A stretch of DNA of 64,000 bases from Moritella dasanensis ArB 0140 (GCF_000276805.1 NZ_AKXQ01000026.1:1-64000); one strand, 5' to 3'; counted from the first letter of the stretch, positions 37,038-48,080 are shown. Made by a program: numbers and translations. The notes: generated by a model not told the origin, from the sequence alone.

Positions 37038-39233
37038 ATGATCAGTCTAAAATGGAATGAAGACATGTGTGTTGGTATCGAGGAAATTGATACCGACCAT
37101 AAACAGATCCTCGCGATTATTGCCACTATTATCGATGCGATTGATAACAACGCCAACACCGAAGCGATTGAGAAACACTTTGCAGCGCTTACCGTTTGTG
37201 CGACGTCTCATTTTAAACGTGAAGAAGCATTAATGGAGACAATGGCGTTCGACGATTTTATTGAACATCAAAAAGGCCACCAAGAATTTTTACAACAGCT
37301 CCCCGAATTAAAGCATCAACTTTTATATTCAAATAACATTGATGCAGCAGAGCACGTTAGTCAGTTTTTATATGATTGGGTCATTGAGCATATTTTCATT
37401 TCAGACATGGATTATGTGCATGCTTTTCACAATGAAACAAAACATAAAATTTCATTGAAAGCCATATTCCAGCGTACATCTGAATGGCTAAGTCATCGCA
37501 TCAATATTTCGACTCGCGTGCTAATTACCTCGGTATTACCGATCATTGGTATGTTATTACTCAGCTTCATCGCGATTAAAGACAATTACCAACAATACAA
37601 AAATATGCAGCTGTTAGAGAATCTCACGCAAATAGTCCAGCAAGTAAACTCACTCACACATAACTTACAAATTGAACGAGGGTTACAGTCAAGCTACATC
37701 AGTTCAAACTATAAACGTTTCTCTGAGGCTCTCACCGCGCAACAACACAAAAGTAACAATGAAATATATACATTCACAACGCTACTCAATTCACGCAAAG
37801 CGTTATTAACAGAACCGATGTTAATAGAGTTTATTAACTCAACTAAAATTGATATTGCCGAGTTGATCATATTTCGAAGTGGTTTAAACAATACCGACAT
37901 GACCAGTGAACAAATGTTAGCAGGTTATAATGAGATTATTGCCAAACTGTTGGCCCGTGTGAATCGTTTATCGCATATCAAAATGGATGCCGAGTTTGCC
38001 AATAATATTACCGCGATAAATGCCATCGTAGGATTAAAAGAGATTCTTAGTCAACAGCGAGAAATTGGTACACTGCTGATCGATGATGATCTATCCAAAT
38101 ATGAATTAAGACACAGTGAACGTTACAAACAACTATATATGCAACTCGGTATGCAGCTTAACGCTATTTTCATCTTTAATTACTCTTCCACACCAGAGCA
38201 ACAACAGGCTTGTGGTCAGTTATGTAACATAGCAGAACACAAAGCATTTATTGATAACACCATTGAAGACTTCATGATCCAGCCCGAGGTAAATCAAAAC
38301 AGTCAATTTTGGTTCATTCAACTAACAAATCGCACTGATGATATCAAAATAGTAACGGATAAAATAATCAATGATCTCGACGTTAAAACACAATTAAAAC
38401 TCAAAACGTTAGAGCAACGATTTTACCTCGTGATCATTATCATCAGCAGTATTGTCATCTTTAACACTTTCGTTTTCACCATCCTCTATCACAGTGTTAT
38501 CACCCCTATTCGCCGTATTACTTATGCGTTAAAACAAGTGACATTAGGCCGCTATAACCAGCAAATGAATGAATGCACATCGAGTGATGAAATTGGCGCT
38601 ATGTACGGAGCTTACGAAACATTACGCAGAAAGTTATTACAGGCTGACATGTCAAAAGATATTATCAAACGTCAGCAACAATCACTGTTAGATCGCCGAA
38701 AAGAACGAGATAAGTACCGTGAACTCGCATCAAGAGATACGTTAACCGGAGCGCTGAATAGACGTAAATTTAACTTAATCCTAAAACAAGAAATTGGTTT
38801 TGCCAAACAAGATAAGCAAAAATTGTCATTATTATTACTCGACATTGATCACTTCAAGAATATCAATGACGCTTATGGTCATGGCGGTGGCGATCAAGTA
38901 TTACGAGATTTCTATGATGCCTGCTTTAGTAGTGTTAAATCATCCGATATCGTCGCCCGTATTGGTGGTGAAGAGTTTGCCATCTTAATGCCAGAAACAA
39001 ACAGCACACAAGCACACATCATTGCCGAGCGAGTTCGCCATAATATCAGCAAATTACAAGTGCCTTATGGTGCCGATAATATTCGTCTAACCGTCAGTAT
39101 TGGTCTTGCACAATGGCATGAGCACGATTCATTTAATACCGAAGAATTTATCTCACATACAGACAAGGCGCTTTACCAGGCAAAAGGTGAAGGTCGAAAC
39201 TGTGTTGTCGCAGCATCCTCGTCATTCAAATAA
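37038..39233 (+). CDS. Hemerythrin-NIT-HAMP-GGDEF oxygen/nitrate-type diguanylate cyclase
   Basis: A GTG at 37026 is possible, but the ATG at 37038 starts directly on the hemerythrin domain. Residues 1-130 carry all seven di-iron ligands: His21, His58, Glu62, His77, His81, His118, Asp123. A membrane helix (about 159-181) leads to a periplasmic NIT-type domain (LQIERGLQSSYISSNY near its start), then a second helix (about 460-482), HAMP, and a GGDEF domain with RIGGEEF. The I-site position reads KSSD rather than RxxD, so product inhibition may be weak. Oxygen sensing and nitrate/nitrite sensing are inferred from domain type. Confidence 0.9.
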   Translation: MISLKWNEDMCVGIEEIDTDHKQILAIIATIIDAIDNNANTEAIEKHFAALTVCATSHFKREEALMETMAFDDFIEHQKGHQEFLQQLPELKHQLLYSNNIDAAEHVSQFLYDWVIEHIFISDMDYVHAFHNETKHKISLKAIFQRTSEWLSHRINISTRVLITSVLPIIGMLLLSFIAIKDNYQQYKNMQLLENLTQIVQQVNSLTHNLQIERGLQSSYISSNYKRFSEALTAQQHKSNNEIYTFTTLLNSRKALLTEPMLIEFINSTKIDIAELIIFRSGLNNTDMTSEQMLAGYNEIIAKLLARVNRLSHIKMDAEFANNITAINAIVGLKEILSQQREIGTLLIDDDLSKYELRHSERYKQLYMQLGMQLNAIFIFNYSSTPEQQQACGQLCNIAEHKAFIDNTIEDFMIQPEVNQNSQFWFIQLTNRTDDIKIVTDKIINDLDVKTQLKLKTLEQRFYLVIIIISSIVIFNTFVFTILYHSVITPIRRITYALKQVTLGRYNQQMNECTSSDEIGAMYGAYETLRRKLLQADMSKDIIKRQQQSLLDRRKERDKYRELASRDTLTGALNRRKFNLILKQEIGFAKQDKQKLSLLLLDIDHFKNINDAYGHGGGDQVLRDFYDACFSSVKSSDIVARIGGEEFAILMPETNSTQAHIIAERVRHNISKLQVPYGADNIRLTVSIGLAQWHEHDSFNTEEFISHTDKALYQAKGEGRNCVVAASSSFK

Positions 39234-39312
39234 ACCTATTGTAGTGACGTAAAGATATTATTTAAGCCTTTATCACTCATTACGTCTAAAAAAAACATAA
39301 ATTTAACGTACA

Positions 39313-39350
39313 AAAAAGCGGATTTACTCAAAAGAGTAAATCCGCTTTTT
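39313..39350. terminator. Bidirectional intrinsic terminator
   Basis: AAAAAGCGGATTTACTC and GAGTAAATCCGCTTTTT form a perfect 17-bp stem with loop AAAA. A and T runs on the two sides let it serve both the sensor gene and the convergent aspS. Confidence 0.9.
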
Positions 39351-39369
39351 ATTATCTATTTTCAAAGCA

Positions 39370-39410
39370 TTACATAGTCATTAATTCACCCCGAATTAAT
39401 GACTATGTAA
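39370..39410. repeat. Perfect 18-bp inverted repeat downstream of aspS
   Basis: TTACATAGTCATTAATTC and GAATTAATGACTATGTAA flank a 5-base loop (ACCCC). The stem is perfect but has no T-run, and it lies 12 bases beyond the aspS stop, before the bidirectional terminator. It may stabilise the aspS mRNA 3' end. Confidence 0.85.
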
Positions 39411-39422
39411 GAGTAACGCAGA

Positions 39423-41207
39423 TTACTCAGCGTCAGTCGCTTGTTCTTTTACTTTCTTCACTACAGCAATGCTTAGCTCTTCAAGTGATGCAGGGTTTGC
39501 TTCACTTGGTGCTGATGTTAATAAACACGCAGCTGTTGTAGTTTTAGGGAATGCGATAACGTCACGGATGTTATCAGTACCTGTTAGCAACATAGCTAGA
39601 CGGTCTAGACCAAATGCTAAACCAGCATGTGGCGGCGTACCGTATTTAAGTGCTTCAAGTAAGAAACCGAACTTGTCTTGTTGCTCTTGCGCTTCGATAC
39701 CTAAGATTTCGAATACCGCTTTTTGCATTTCACCTTTGTGAATACGCACAGAACCACCACCAACTTCATAGCCGTTAATAACCATGTCGTAAGCATCAGA
39801 AATAGCGTCTGCAGGGTTAGCAAGTAACTCTGCTGCGTTAAGATCCATTGGCGCAGTGAATGGGTGATGAACCGCGTGCAAGTTACCTTCGCCATCTTCT
39901 TCAAACATTGGGAAGTCAACAACCCAAAGTGGTTTCCATTCGCTTGAAGTCAATTCTAAATCAGTACCGACTTTAAGACGAAGTGCGCCAAGTGCTTCAG
40001 TTACAATTTTGTTTGTATCTGCGCCGAAGAAAATGATATCGCCGTCTTGCGCGTTAGTACGCTCAAGTAATGCAGTGATAACGTCAGCAGATAAGAACTT
40101 AGCGACTGGAGACTGTACGCCTTCAGCGCCAGCTGCAACGTCTTTCACTTTCATCCATGCCATGCCCTTAGCGCCATAGATGCCAACAAATTTAGTGTAT
40201 TCATCAATTTGCTTACGAGAAAGTTTAGCGCCGCCAGTAACACATAATACCGCTACACGACCTTTCGGGTTGTTAGCAGGTTCTGCGAATACTTTAAATT
40301 CAACATCTTTTAGGATATCAGCAACGTCAACAAGTTCTAACGGGTTACGTAGATCAGGTTTATCAGAACCAAAACGACGCATTGCTTCAGCATAAGTCAT
40401 GCTCGGGAACGCTGGTAATTCAACGTCCAAGATTTCTTTCCACATGCTGGTGATTAAACGTTCAGTCACTTCACGCACTTGTGGTGCAGTCATGAATGAA
40501 GTTTCAATATCTATTTGCGTGAATTCAGGCTGACGGTCAGCACGTAAATCTTCATCACGGAAACATTTAACGATTTGGTAATAACGATCAAAACCAGACA
40601 TCATCAACAGTTGCTTAAATAACTGTGGTGATTGTGGCAGTGCAAAGAATTGACCTTTGTGTGTACGGCTTGGTACAAGGTAATCACGTGCGCCTTCTGG
40701 CGTTGCTTTCGTTAGTACTGGCGTTTCAATATCAAGGAAACCGTGGTCATCCATGAAACGACGTACGAAGTTACTTGCTTTAGCACGGATCTTTAAACGG
40801 TTGCTCATTTCTGGGCGACGTAGATCGAGGAAACGGTGCTTAAGACGTTGTTCTTCAGTATTCACTTGGTTGAAATCAAGCGGCAGTGCTTCAGCTTTAT
40901 TGATAACTTCAAGCTCTAGACCTTGAACTTCAATCGCGCCAGTTGCCATGTCTTTGTTTACTTGGCGTTCATCACGTGCGCGAACTTTACCTGTAATTTT
41001 TACACAGAATTCGTTACGTAATTGGCTAGCACGTTCAAATACAGCAGCTGCATCTGGATCATAAACAACTTGTACAATGCCTTCACGGTCACGTAAATCG
41101 ATAAAAATAACACCGCCTAAATCACGACGACGATTAACCCAACCACACAATTCAACCTGTTGGCCGATATGTGCTTCATTTACTTGTCCGCAATACACTG
41201 TGCGCAT
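39423..41207 (-). CDS. aspS: Aspartate--tRNA ligase
   Basis: AspS charges tRNA-Asp. The ATG at 41207 ([16 protein letters not shown]) matches the usual start; an in-frame ATG 45 bases upstream is not needed. The 594-residue product has an N-terminal OB anticodon-binding domain ([21 protein letters not shown]), the class II catalytic core with motif 2 ([20 protein letters not shown]), a bacterial GAD insertion domain (about 290-420), and motif 3 ([15 protein letters not shown]). Size is standard. It is divergent from cmoA. Confidence 0.98.
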   Translation of the reverse strand: MRTVYCGQVNEAHIGQQVELCGWVNRRRDLGGVIFIDLRDREGIVQVVYDPDAAAVFERASQLRNEFCVKITGKVRARDERQVNKDMATGAIEVQGLELEVINKAEALPLDFNQVNTEEQRLKHRFLDLRRPEMSNRLKIRAKASNFVRRFMDDHGFLDIETPVLTKATPEGARDYLVPSRTHKGQFFALPQSPQLFKQLLMMSGFDRYYQIVKCFRDEDLRADRQPEFTQIDIETSFMTAPQVREVTERLITSMWKEILDVELPAFPSMTYAEAMRRFGSDKPDLRNPLELVDVADILKDVEFKVFAEPANNPKGRVAVLCVTGGAKLSRKQIDEYTKFVGIYGAKGMAWMKVKDVAAGAEGVQSPVAKFLSADVITALLERTNAQDGDIIFFGADTNKIVTEALGALRLKVGTDLELTSSEWKPLWVVDFPMFEEDGEGNLHAVHHPFTAPMDLNAAELLANPADAISDAYDMVINGYEVGGGSVRIHKGEMQKAVFEILGIEAQEQQDKFGFLLEALKYGTPPHAGLAFGLDRLAMLLTGTDNIRDVIAFPKTTTAACLLTSAPSEANPASLEELSIAVVKKVKEQATDAE

Positions 41208-42307
<1,100 letters not shown>

Positions 42308-42442
42308 CGCGACACGATGCATAATATTATCGGACAACTGTCGCCTGAGCATAAATAGCAAATTGCACGATACACCCAATTAATTTAAGCAGTAGCATTA
42401 ATTCAAAGCTGTAATATCAATTAAGAGTAATATAGGTTACCC

Positions 42443-43435
42443 ATGATCGACTTTTCAAATTTTTATCAGATAATTGCAAAAAATAAATTACACCATTGGT
42501 TATATACCCTACCTGCACAAATGCACGAGTGGGAACGCGAACACAAACATGGTTTTTTACCGCGCTGGGAAAAGGTACTAAAAAAGCTGCCTAAAATCGA
42601 AACCAAGCACGTTAACATTACCGATAAATTTGAAGTCGGTTTACCCGGTGAATTAAGCGAAAGCGACCTGCTTAAAACAGAAAGCCTATTACAAAAATTC
42701 CACCCGTGGCGTAAAGGCCCATTCAACATACACGGTATTCATATTGATACAGAATGGCGCAGTGATTGGAAATGGGAACGTTTACGCGAGTTTATCTCGC
42801 CGTTAAAATACCGTTATGTGCTTGATGTCGGCTGCGGTAGCGGTTACCACATGTGGCGCATGCTCGGTGACGGTGCAGAATTTGTTGTGGGTATCGATCC
42901 AAGCCAATTGTTCTTAGTGCAATTTGAAGCAATTCGTCATTTTGCCAATAACGACCAACGTGTGCACTTATTACCCCTTGGTATTCAAGAATTACCTAAA
43001 TTACGTGCCTTCGACACAGTTTTCTCGATGGGCGTACTGTACCATCGCAAATCGCCAATTGATCATATTGAACAACTTAAAAATCAGCTACGTGATGGTG
43101 GCGAATTAGTCCTTGAAACATTAGTCATTGACGGTGACGACCAAGCCGTATTAGTCCCTGGCGATCGTTATGCACAAATGCGTAACGTATGGTTCTTACC
43201 AAGTTGTGCAGCACTCAAACTTTGGGTTGAAAAACTCGGGTTTGAAAATGTGCGTATCGTTGATGTTTCCGATACCAGTATCGAAGAGCAGCGTGCAACG
43301 GAGTGGATGAGAAACGAATCGTTAGTTGATTTTCTGGATCCAAACGATCACAGCAAAACGGTTGAAGGCTACCCGGCACCTAAACGTGCGGTATTAATTG
43401 CCACTAAACCGTATGCAGAGCAGTTAGACGAATAA
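42443..43435 (+). CDS. cmoB: tRNA U34 carboxymethyltransferase CmoB
   Basis: CmoB transfers the carboxymethyl group of carboxy-SAM to 5-hydroxyuridine at position 34. The 330-residue product shows [18 protein letters not shown], the SAM motif [19 protein letters not shown] and [19 protein letters not shown], all typical of CmoB. It follows cmoA, its pathway partner, and is closed by an intrinsic terminator. Confidence 0.97.
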   Translation: MIDFSNFYQIIAKNKLHHWLYTLPAQMHEWEREHKHGFLPRWEKVLKKLPKIETKHVNITDKFEVGLPGELSESDLLKTESLLQKFHPWRKGPFNIHGIHIDTEWRSDWKWERLREFISPLKYRYVLDVGCGSGYHMWRMLGDGAEFVVGIDPSQLFLVQFEAIRHFANNDQRVHLLPLGIQELPKLRAFDTVFSMGVLYHRKSPIDHIEQLKNQLRDGGELVLETLVIDGDDQAVLVPGDRYAQMRNVWFLPSCAALKLWVEKLGFENVRIVDVSDTSIEEQRATEWMRNESLVDFLDPNDHSKTVEGYPAPKRAVLIATKPYAEQLDE

Positions 43436-43441
43436 CCTGAT

Positions 43442-43474
43442 ATCTAAGCGCCTGATGCGGCGCTTAGATTTAAT
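43442..43474 (+). terminator. Intrinsic terminator after cmoB
   Basis: A perfect 11-bp stem, ATCTAAGCGCC / GGCGCTTAGAT with loop TGATGC, is followed by TTTAAT. The T-run is short. Confidence 0.75.
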
Positions 43475-43535
43475 ATAGCGCATTAAGTGATGCTTATTGC
43501 CCACGGTTTAATTTAGAGTAGAGTTAGAGTTAGAA

Positions 43536-44351
43536 ATGGATACTATCAAAAACCCTCGTCAATTAATGGCTGCAGTCATCATTAGCGCCCTACTTTCAGG
43601 CTGCGCGAATGTGGATCAATTTCTTAATCAAGGAGAGACCGCAGCGCTACTGAAATCTCAAATTGAACAACAGAGTGAACAAATAACGTTATTAGTTGAA
43701 CAACAAAATACTATTTTAGCTGAATTACAAAAACAGCCAGCTTTATTTGCTCACCAAACACAAAACATTAGCCAGCTTAACAGCAAGCTCGAAGATTATG
43801 TGCAATTACGCCAACAAGTCATCGACAATAGCGAGAGCATAGCGACTTGCCAAGCCGATAAAAAAACTCAATACAGCGATAACCATCTGTCTCTTGCGCA
43901 GTCAACCGAAGGGATAACACCGCTGGAGAAAAGAGTGATAGGCTCAGAAGAACTGGTCTTGCTCGATGATCTAAAAGAACAATATAAAGCCCGTATTGAT
44001 ACAGGTGCAACGACCTCATCATTAAACGCGACCAACATTGTTGAATTTGAACGTGATGGCAAAAAATGGGTCCGCTTTAACTTCAATCAAAGTCTCAATG
44101 ATGACCAAGTCATTGAAGCCAAAGTGGCGCGTACTATTTTGATCCGCCAAGCCAATAGCAGTGAACCAACACGCCGACCGATTATCGAACTGCCGGTGCA
44201 ACTTGGTGATATCAAAACGCTGACTGAATTTACCCTCGCCGACCGTCGTCACATGTCATTTCCAGTATTACTTGGCCGGACATTCTTAAAAGACATCGTC
44301 ATCGTTGATGTAGCGCGTACTTACACATCTACCGAGTCCATTACCCAGTAA
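43536..44351 (+). CDS. Retropepsin-like aspartic protease lipoprotein (RimB/DUF785 type), copy 1
   Basis: The 271-residue product has a lipoprotein signal (LLSGC, Cys23) and a Gln/Glu-rich coiled coil (about 38-100). The C-terminal retropepsin-like domain (about 130-265) has the catalytic-type motif RIDTGATTSSLNA (Asp155) and a closing FPVLLGRTFLKDIVIVDV. Relatives are annotated as ATP-dependent zinc proteases and linked to RimK-like ligases, but the fold predicts an aspartic protease. A paralogue follows 433 bases downstream, in an operon with a ligase. It would face the periplasm. Confidence 0.85.
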   Translation: MDTIKNPRQLMAAVIISALLSGCANVDQFLNQGETAALLKSQIEQQSEQITLLVEQQNTILAELQKQPALFAHQTQNISQLNSKLEDYVQLRQQVIDNSESIATCQADKKTQYSDNHLSLAQSTEGITPLEKRVIGSEELVLLDDLKEQYKARIDTGATTSSLNATNIVEFERDGKKWVRFNFNQSLNDDQVIEAKVARTILIRQANSSEPTRRPIIELPVQLGDIKTLTEFTLADRRHMSFPVLLGRTFLKDIVIVDVARTYTSTESITQ

Positions 44352-44784
44352 TACACACAGAGTGCGAGGCTATACACTAAGCTCGCACTTTCTTCGTTAT
44401 AATGACCTTCCATACGTACTGCCCTATGCATCTTAATCAAGCTCCCCCTCATTCAGATAGAAACCATTAAAACACCCCGACAAATTGCTATTTGTAAGTA
44501 ACTGCCGTATAAATAATTGATATATAACTATTGTATTAGACATGTTTCACACTTCTTGTGTGTAATAATACCGTTATTATGAACATCTAACTTAAAAACA
44601 ACTATAATCGATGACATAACATTAATTAAATAGATGATGATTTTTAGATAACTAAGCATATTTTTAAAATATAAAATCACGCTTATTTTAAATAAATATA
44701 CTGTTTATAGTCGAATGACGGAACTATTATCCCACTTTGATGAACTAACCCTCTTTTTCAGCAGTCAACAGGGCCAAATACCTA
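44352..44784. other. Intergenic region between the two retropepsin paralogues
   Basis: These 433 bases begin with a terminator hairpin and are then strongly AT-rich. A small palindrome TTCACAC-TTCT-TGTGTGTAA occurs near 44547-44565. No small gene is convincing. A promoter for the downstream operon is expected in the last 100 bases but is not distinct. Confidence 0.45.
44361..44400 (+). terminator. Probable terminator after retropepsin copy 1
   Basis: AGTGCGAG (44361-44368) pairs with CTCGCACT (44382-44389) and TTCTTCGTT follows. It suggests that the two paralogues are transcribed separately. Confidence 0.55.
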
Positions 44785-45585
44785 ATGAAAAATACAACGA
44801 CAACTCGCACATTAAAAACATCAAAAATCGCTATTGCTAGTGCTCTTAGCCTTGTATTTTTAAATGGCTGTGCCATGACACAAAACAAAGCGAATACCGA
44901 TATTGTCAGCAAGCAACAGGCGCAAATAGAAACAATTTTGCAGCAACAACAACAAATATTAACGACATTACAAGCACAACCAGATAAATTCAGCGAGCAA
45001 GATAAAGCCATTACCAAGCTGACGGAGCAACTTGACGGTCTGGACGCGACTACATCCGTGAAAAAAACCACCGCAATCGTAATACCAACAACAAAAGCAA
45101 AAATCGACATCGCTGGTAAAGTTATTCTTGGCCAAGAAGAGTGGATTTGGTTTGACCAATTACAAACTAACTTCAAATCGCGTGTCGATACCGGCGCAAC
45201 AACTTCATCATTAAATGCAACTGACATCGTTAAATTTGAACGTGATGGTCGTGATTGGGTTAAATTCAATTTATCGCATAAAGATGATAATGAAGTGTTT
45301 CCAATTGAAGCACACGTTGTCCGTACCGTTGAAATTCGTCAAACTAATGCCGTCAAAGCGTTGCAACGCTATGTTGTCAGCTTACCCGTTGAGCTTGGCA
45401 GTATAAAGACTGAAACAGAATTTACCCTAGCCGACCGTAGTCGAATGACGTTCCCTATCTTACTCGGCCGCACTTTCTTAAAAGACATTGCCATTGTCGA
45501 TGTTGCTCAAGAATATACTCAACCGAAAAAGAAACCGACTTCTAATAAAAAACAACCTACTTCAGCTAAAAAAGGGACTAACTAA
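44785..45585 (+). CDS. Retropepsin-like aspartic protease lipoprotein (RimB/DUF785 type), copy 2
   Basis: The 266-residue product repeats the layout of the upstream copy: lipobox LNGC (Cys29), Gln-rich coiled coil (about 43-85) and a retropepsin-like domain with RVDTGATTSSLNA (Asp135) and FPILLGRTFLKDIAIVDV. It ends in a basic Lys/Thr/Ser/Pro tail that copy 1 lacks. It lies 2 bases before the transglutaminase-7TM gene and is surely co-expressed with it and the ATP-grasp ligase. The probable role is cleavage of a peptide or isopeptide bond made by the ligase; this is inference. Confidence 0.86.
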   Translation: MKNTTTTRTLKTSKIAIASALSLVFLNGCAMTQNKANTDIVSKQQAQIETILQQQQQILTTLQAQPDKFSEQDKAITKLTEQLDGLDATTSVKKTTAIVIPTTKAKIDIAGKVILGQEEWIWFDQLQTNFKSRVDTGATTSSLNATDIVKFERDGRDWVKFNLSHKDDNEVFPIEAHVVRTVEIRQTNAVKALQRYVVSLPVELGSIKTETEFTLADRSRMTFPILLGRTFLKDIAIVDVAQEYTQPKKKPTSNKKQPTSAKKGTN

Positions 45586-45587
45586 TC

Positions 45588-47084
45588 ATGCCTTCTAAGA
45601 TCCCATTTCGCATTTTTGTTGCGATACTTTTTCTACTCGGTGTTGGCAGTATTGCACAGCGCCATTACAGTGGAGAGATCCCTTGGTTACCGGGTGAAAC
45701 TTACTCGACGTGGATGATTGAAGCGAAGGTTGAATTTACCGCTCAAGGCGATGCGGTTAACGCGTCTTTTGCGACCCCTTCAACACAAAGCAATTTCACC
45801 GTTTTAAATCAAACAGCGGCGTCGCCAGGTTATGGCTTATCGTTTGTTGATGACCGTGCGCAGTGGACAATTCGTAACGCTGACGGTAAGCAAGATCTAT
45901 ACTACAAAGTGAATGTACTCACTAATGATATTCCATTAGATGTGGTTAATGAACAAGATGTCAGTATTCATAAAACCACTTGGCTACCACCTTATGACAT
46001 AGCGGCAGAGCAACTTGTTAGTAGTGCAATGGAAAAAAGCGCCGATGCATTCTCATATAGCCGTGAATTATTGAAATTACTTTCGGGTGATGATTTAGGT
46101 CAAAATGCCAAGTTAATGCTACAACAAAATAGTAAAACTAATTTGTTTGTGGCGTTACTTAATGAAGCGAATATACCCGCATTACTGGTTAAAGGTTTAT
46201 ACCTTGAAGATGGTCGTCGTCAACAACAGCTACAACCCTTTGTATTAGTGATTGGCGACGATGAAAGCCGTTTAATTGATGTGAAATTAGGTAAAAGCGC
46301 AGATGCAAAAAACCTGCTGCTTTGGGAACAAAATGGCGAACCAACATTAGATCTTATTGGTGGCTCTAATTCTCGCGTGAGTTTCTCTATCATCCAACAG
46401 ACTCAGCCTGTTATGCAGGTACTGAAAGAGAAAGCTGACGATACCGATCTGTCAAACTTCAGCATCTACAGTTTGCCGCTCGAAGAACAAGCACTGTTTA
46501 AAGGTATTTTACTTATTCCATTAGGTGTCATGATCGTGGTGATGATGCGTATTCTTATTGGTTTACGTACATCAGGTACTTTCATGCCAGTATTGATCGC
46601 GATGGCATTTGTACAAACCAGTCTGGCAACGGGCTTAATCGGCTTTACCTTGATCGTCGGTATCGGCTTAGTGATCCGCTCTTACTTGTCGCGATTAAAC
46701 TTGCTGCTTGTCTCACGAATATCCGTGGTTATTATTACAGTGATCGCCATTATTTGCTTATTCTCGGTACTGTCATACAAGATTGGTTTAACAGAAGGGC
46801 TTAAAATCACCTTCTTCCCAATGATTATTTTATCTTGGACCATCGAACGTATGTCAATTCTATGGGAAGAAGAAGGCGCGAAAGAAGTCTTTGTACAAGG
46901 TGGCGGTAGCTTATTCGTTGCCGTACTTGTCTATCTAACCATTAGTAATGAGCTATTACGCTATTGGGCATTCAACTTCCTTGGCTTGCAACTTATCATT
47001 ATGTCAATCATCTTAATGTTAGGTACTTACACTGGCTATCGTCTGCTAGAACTGCGCCGCTTTAAAGACATGCAAGGTGACTAA
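45588..47084 (+). CDS. Inactive transglutaminase domain fused to seven membrane helices
   Basis: The 498-residue product has a membrane anchor (about 7-23), a periplasmic transglutaminase-like domain (about 135-280) and seven helices (about 304-485). In the domain the segment KTNLFVALLNEANIPALLVKG aligns with the usual active-site helix but has no Cys. The His position (LQPFVLV) is also lost, while an Asp remains (RLIDVKL), so it should bind rather than cut or crosslink. The family is known as part of RimK-like ligase clusters. Its stop overlaps the next start (TAATG). Confidence 0.9.
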   Translation: MPSKIPFRIFVAILFLLGVGSIAQRHYSGEIPWLPGETYSTWMIEAKVEFTAQGDAVNASFATPSTQSNFTVLNQTAASPGYGLSFVDDRAQWTIRNADGKQDLYYKVNVLTNDIPLDVVNEQDVSIHKTTWLPPYDIAAEQLVSSAMEKSADAFSYSRELLKLLSGDDLGQNAKLMLQQNSKTNLFVALLNEANIPALLVKGLYLEDGRRQQQLQPFVLVIGDDESRLIDVKLGKSADAKNLLLWEQNGEPTLDLIGGSNSRVSFSIIQQTQPVMQVLKEKADDTDLSNFSIYSLPLEEQALFKGILLIPLGVMIVVMMRILIGLRTSGTFMPVLIAMAFVQTSLATGLIGFTLIVGIGLVIRSYLSRLNLLLVSRISVVIITVIAIICLFSVLSYKIGLTEGLKITFFPMIILSWTIERMSILWEEEGAKEVFVQGGGSLFVAVLVYLTISNELLRYWAFNFLGLQLIIMSIILMLGTYTGYRLLELRRFKDMQGD

Positions 47085-48046
47085 TGATGACATTTTCATT
47101 TTTAAAAGAGTTCGCTCAACCGCGTAAATTGAAGCAGCAAGGTATCTTGGGAATGAACCAGCGTAATAATATGTATATATCACGCTACAACCCAAGAAAA
47201 CTATTTCCGTTAGTCGACAATAAATTAAAGACCAAAGAAATAGCTGAACAAGCTAACGTGAGCACGCCAGAACTGATTGGCGTGGTCGACAGTCAGCACA
47301 AGGTTAAATCTGTAGACAAAATGATTGCAGGGCTTAGCGGCTTTGTAATCAAGCCAGCCAAAGGCTCTGGTGGTAAAGGTATCTTAGTGATCACCAAAGT
47401 TGAAGGTGGCCGCTATTACAAACCCAGTGGCAGTGAATGTTCAATGGATGATATTGAACGCCATTGCTCAAATATCTTAGCCGGCCTATTTTCACTCGGT
47501 GGTGGTATCGATGTCGCCGTTGTTGAAGCGCTTATCGTCTTTGATGATAGCTTTGAAGGTTATAGCTTTGAAGGTGTGCCAGACGTACGTGTGATCGTAT
47601 TTAAAGGCATTCCGATGATGGCGATGATGCGTTTATCAACGTCGATGTCAGATGGTAAAGCCAATTTACACCAAGGCGCTGTTGGCGTGGGTATTAACAT
47701 CACCACTGGTGAAGCGTTAAACGCCGTACAGTATGACGAAATGGTAACTCATCACCCTGATACACAAAAAGAGTTAGCACTACTCAAAGTGCCGCACTGG
47801 GAAGAAGTTATTCGATTGGCCGCCCAATGCTATGACATATCAGGCTTGGGTTATTTAGGGGCCGATGTGGTCTTAGACCGTGATCATGGGCCGATGTTAT
47901 TAGAATTGAACGCCCGTCCTGGACTGGCGATTCAGATTGCCAATGGCATGGGGTTACTACCAAGATTACAACAGATTGAAGCCGCGAATACCGACAGTAT
48001 GGATTTAGACCAACGTCTTGCCTATTGTAAACAACATTTCGGTTAA
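47084..48046 (+). CDS. RimK-like ATP-grasp ligase (alpha-L-glutamate ligase-related)
   Basis: The 320-residue product is an ATP-grasp enzyme: nucleotide loop FVIKPAKGSGGKGILVI (Lys90, Gly-rich 94-99), a central SFEGVPDVRVIVFKGIPMMAM, and the metal-binding end MLLELNARPGLAIQIA (about 271-285). These enzymes join an amino acid to a carboxylate with ATP. It is soluble and cytoplasmic. It is co-translated with the 7TM gene, which would pass or recognise its product across the membrane. Substrate unknown; glutamate addition is a family guess. Confidence 0.9.
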   Translation: MMTFSFLKEFAQPRKLKQQGILGMNQRNNMYISRYNPRKLFPLVDNKLKTKEIAEQANVSTPELIGVVDSQHKVKSVDKMIAGLSGFVIKPAKGSGGKGILVITKVEGGRYYKPSGSECSMDDIERHCSNILAGLFSLGGGIDVAVVEALIVFDDSFEGYSFEGVPDVRVIVFKGIPMMAMMRLSTSMSDGKANLHQGAVGVGINITTGEALNAVQYDEMVTHHPDTQKELALLKVPHWEEVIRLAAQCYDISGLGYLGADVVLDRDHGPMLLELNARPGLAIQIANGMGLLPRLQQIEAANTDSMDLDQRLAYCKQHFG

Positions 48047-48080
48047 ATTTTGATTAAAGAGATGAATAAAACGACATAAT

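Noticed and set aside
44745-45269. Minus-strand open frame of 174 codons over retropepsin copy 2
   Set aside because: It is antisense to a gene with clear motifs, codes for a Cys/Ser/Leu-rich unlikely protein, and resembles nothing known.
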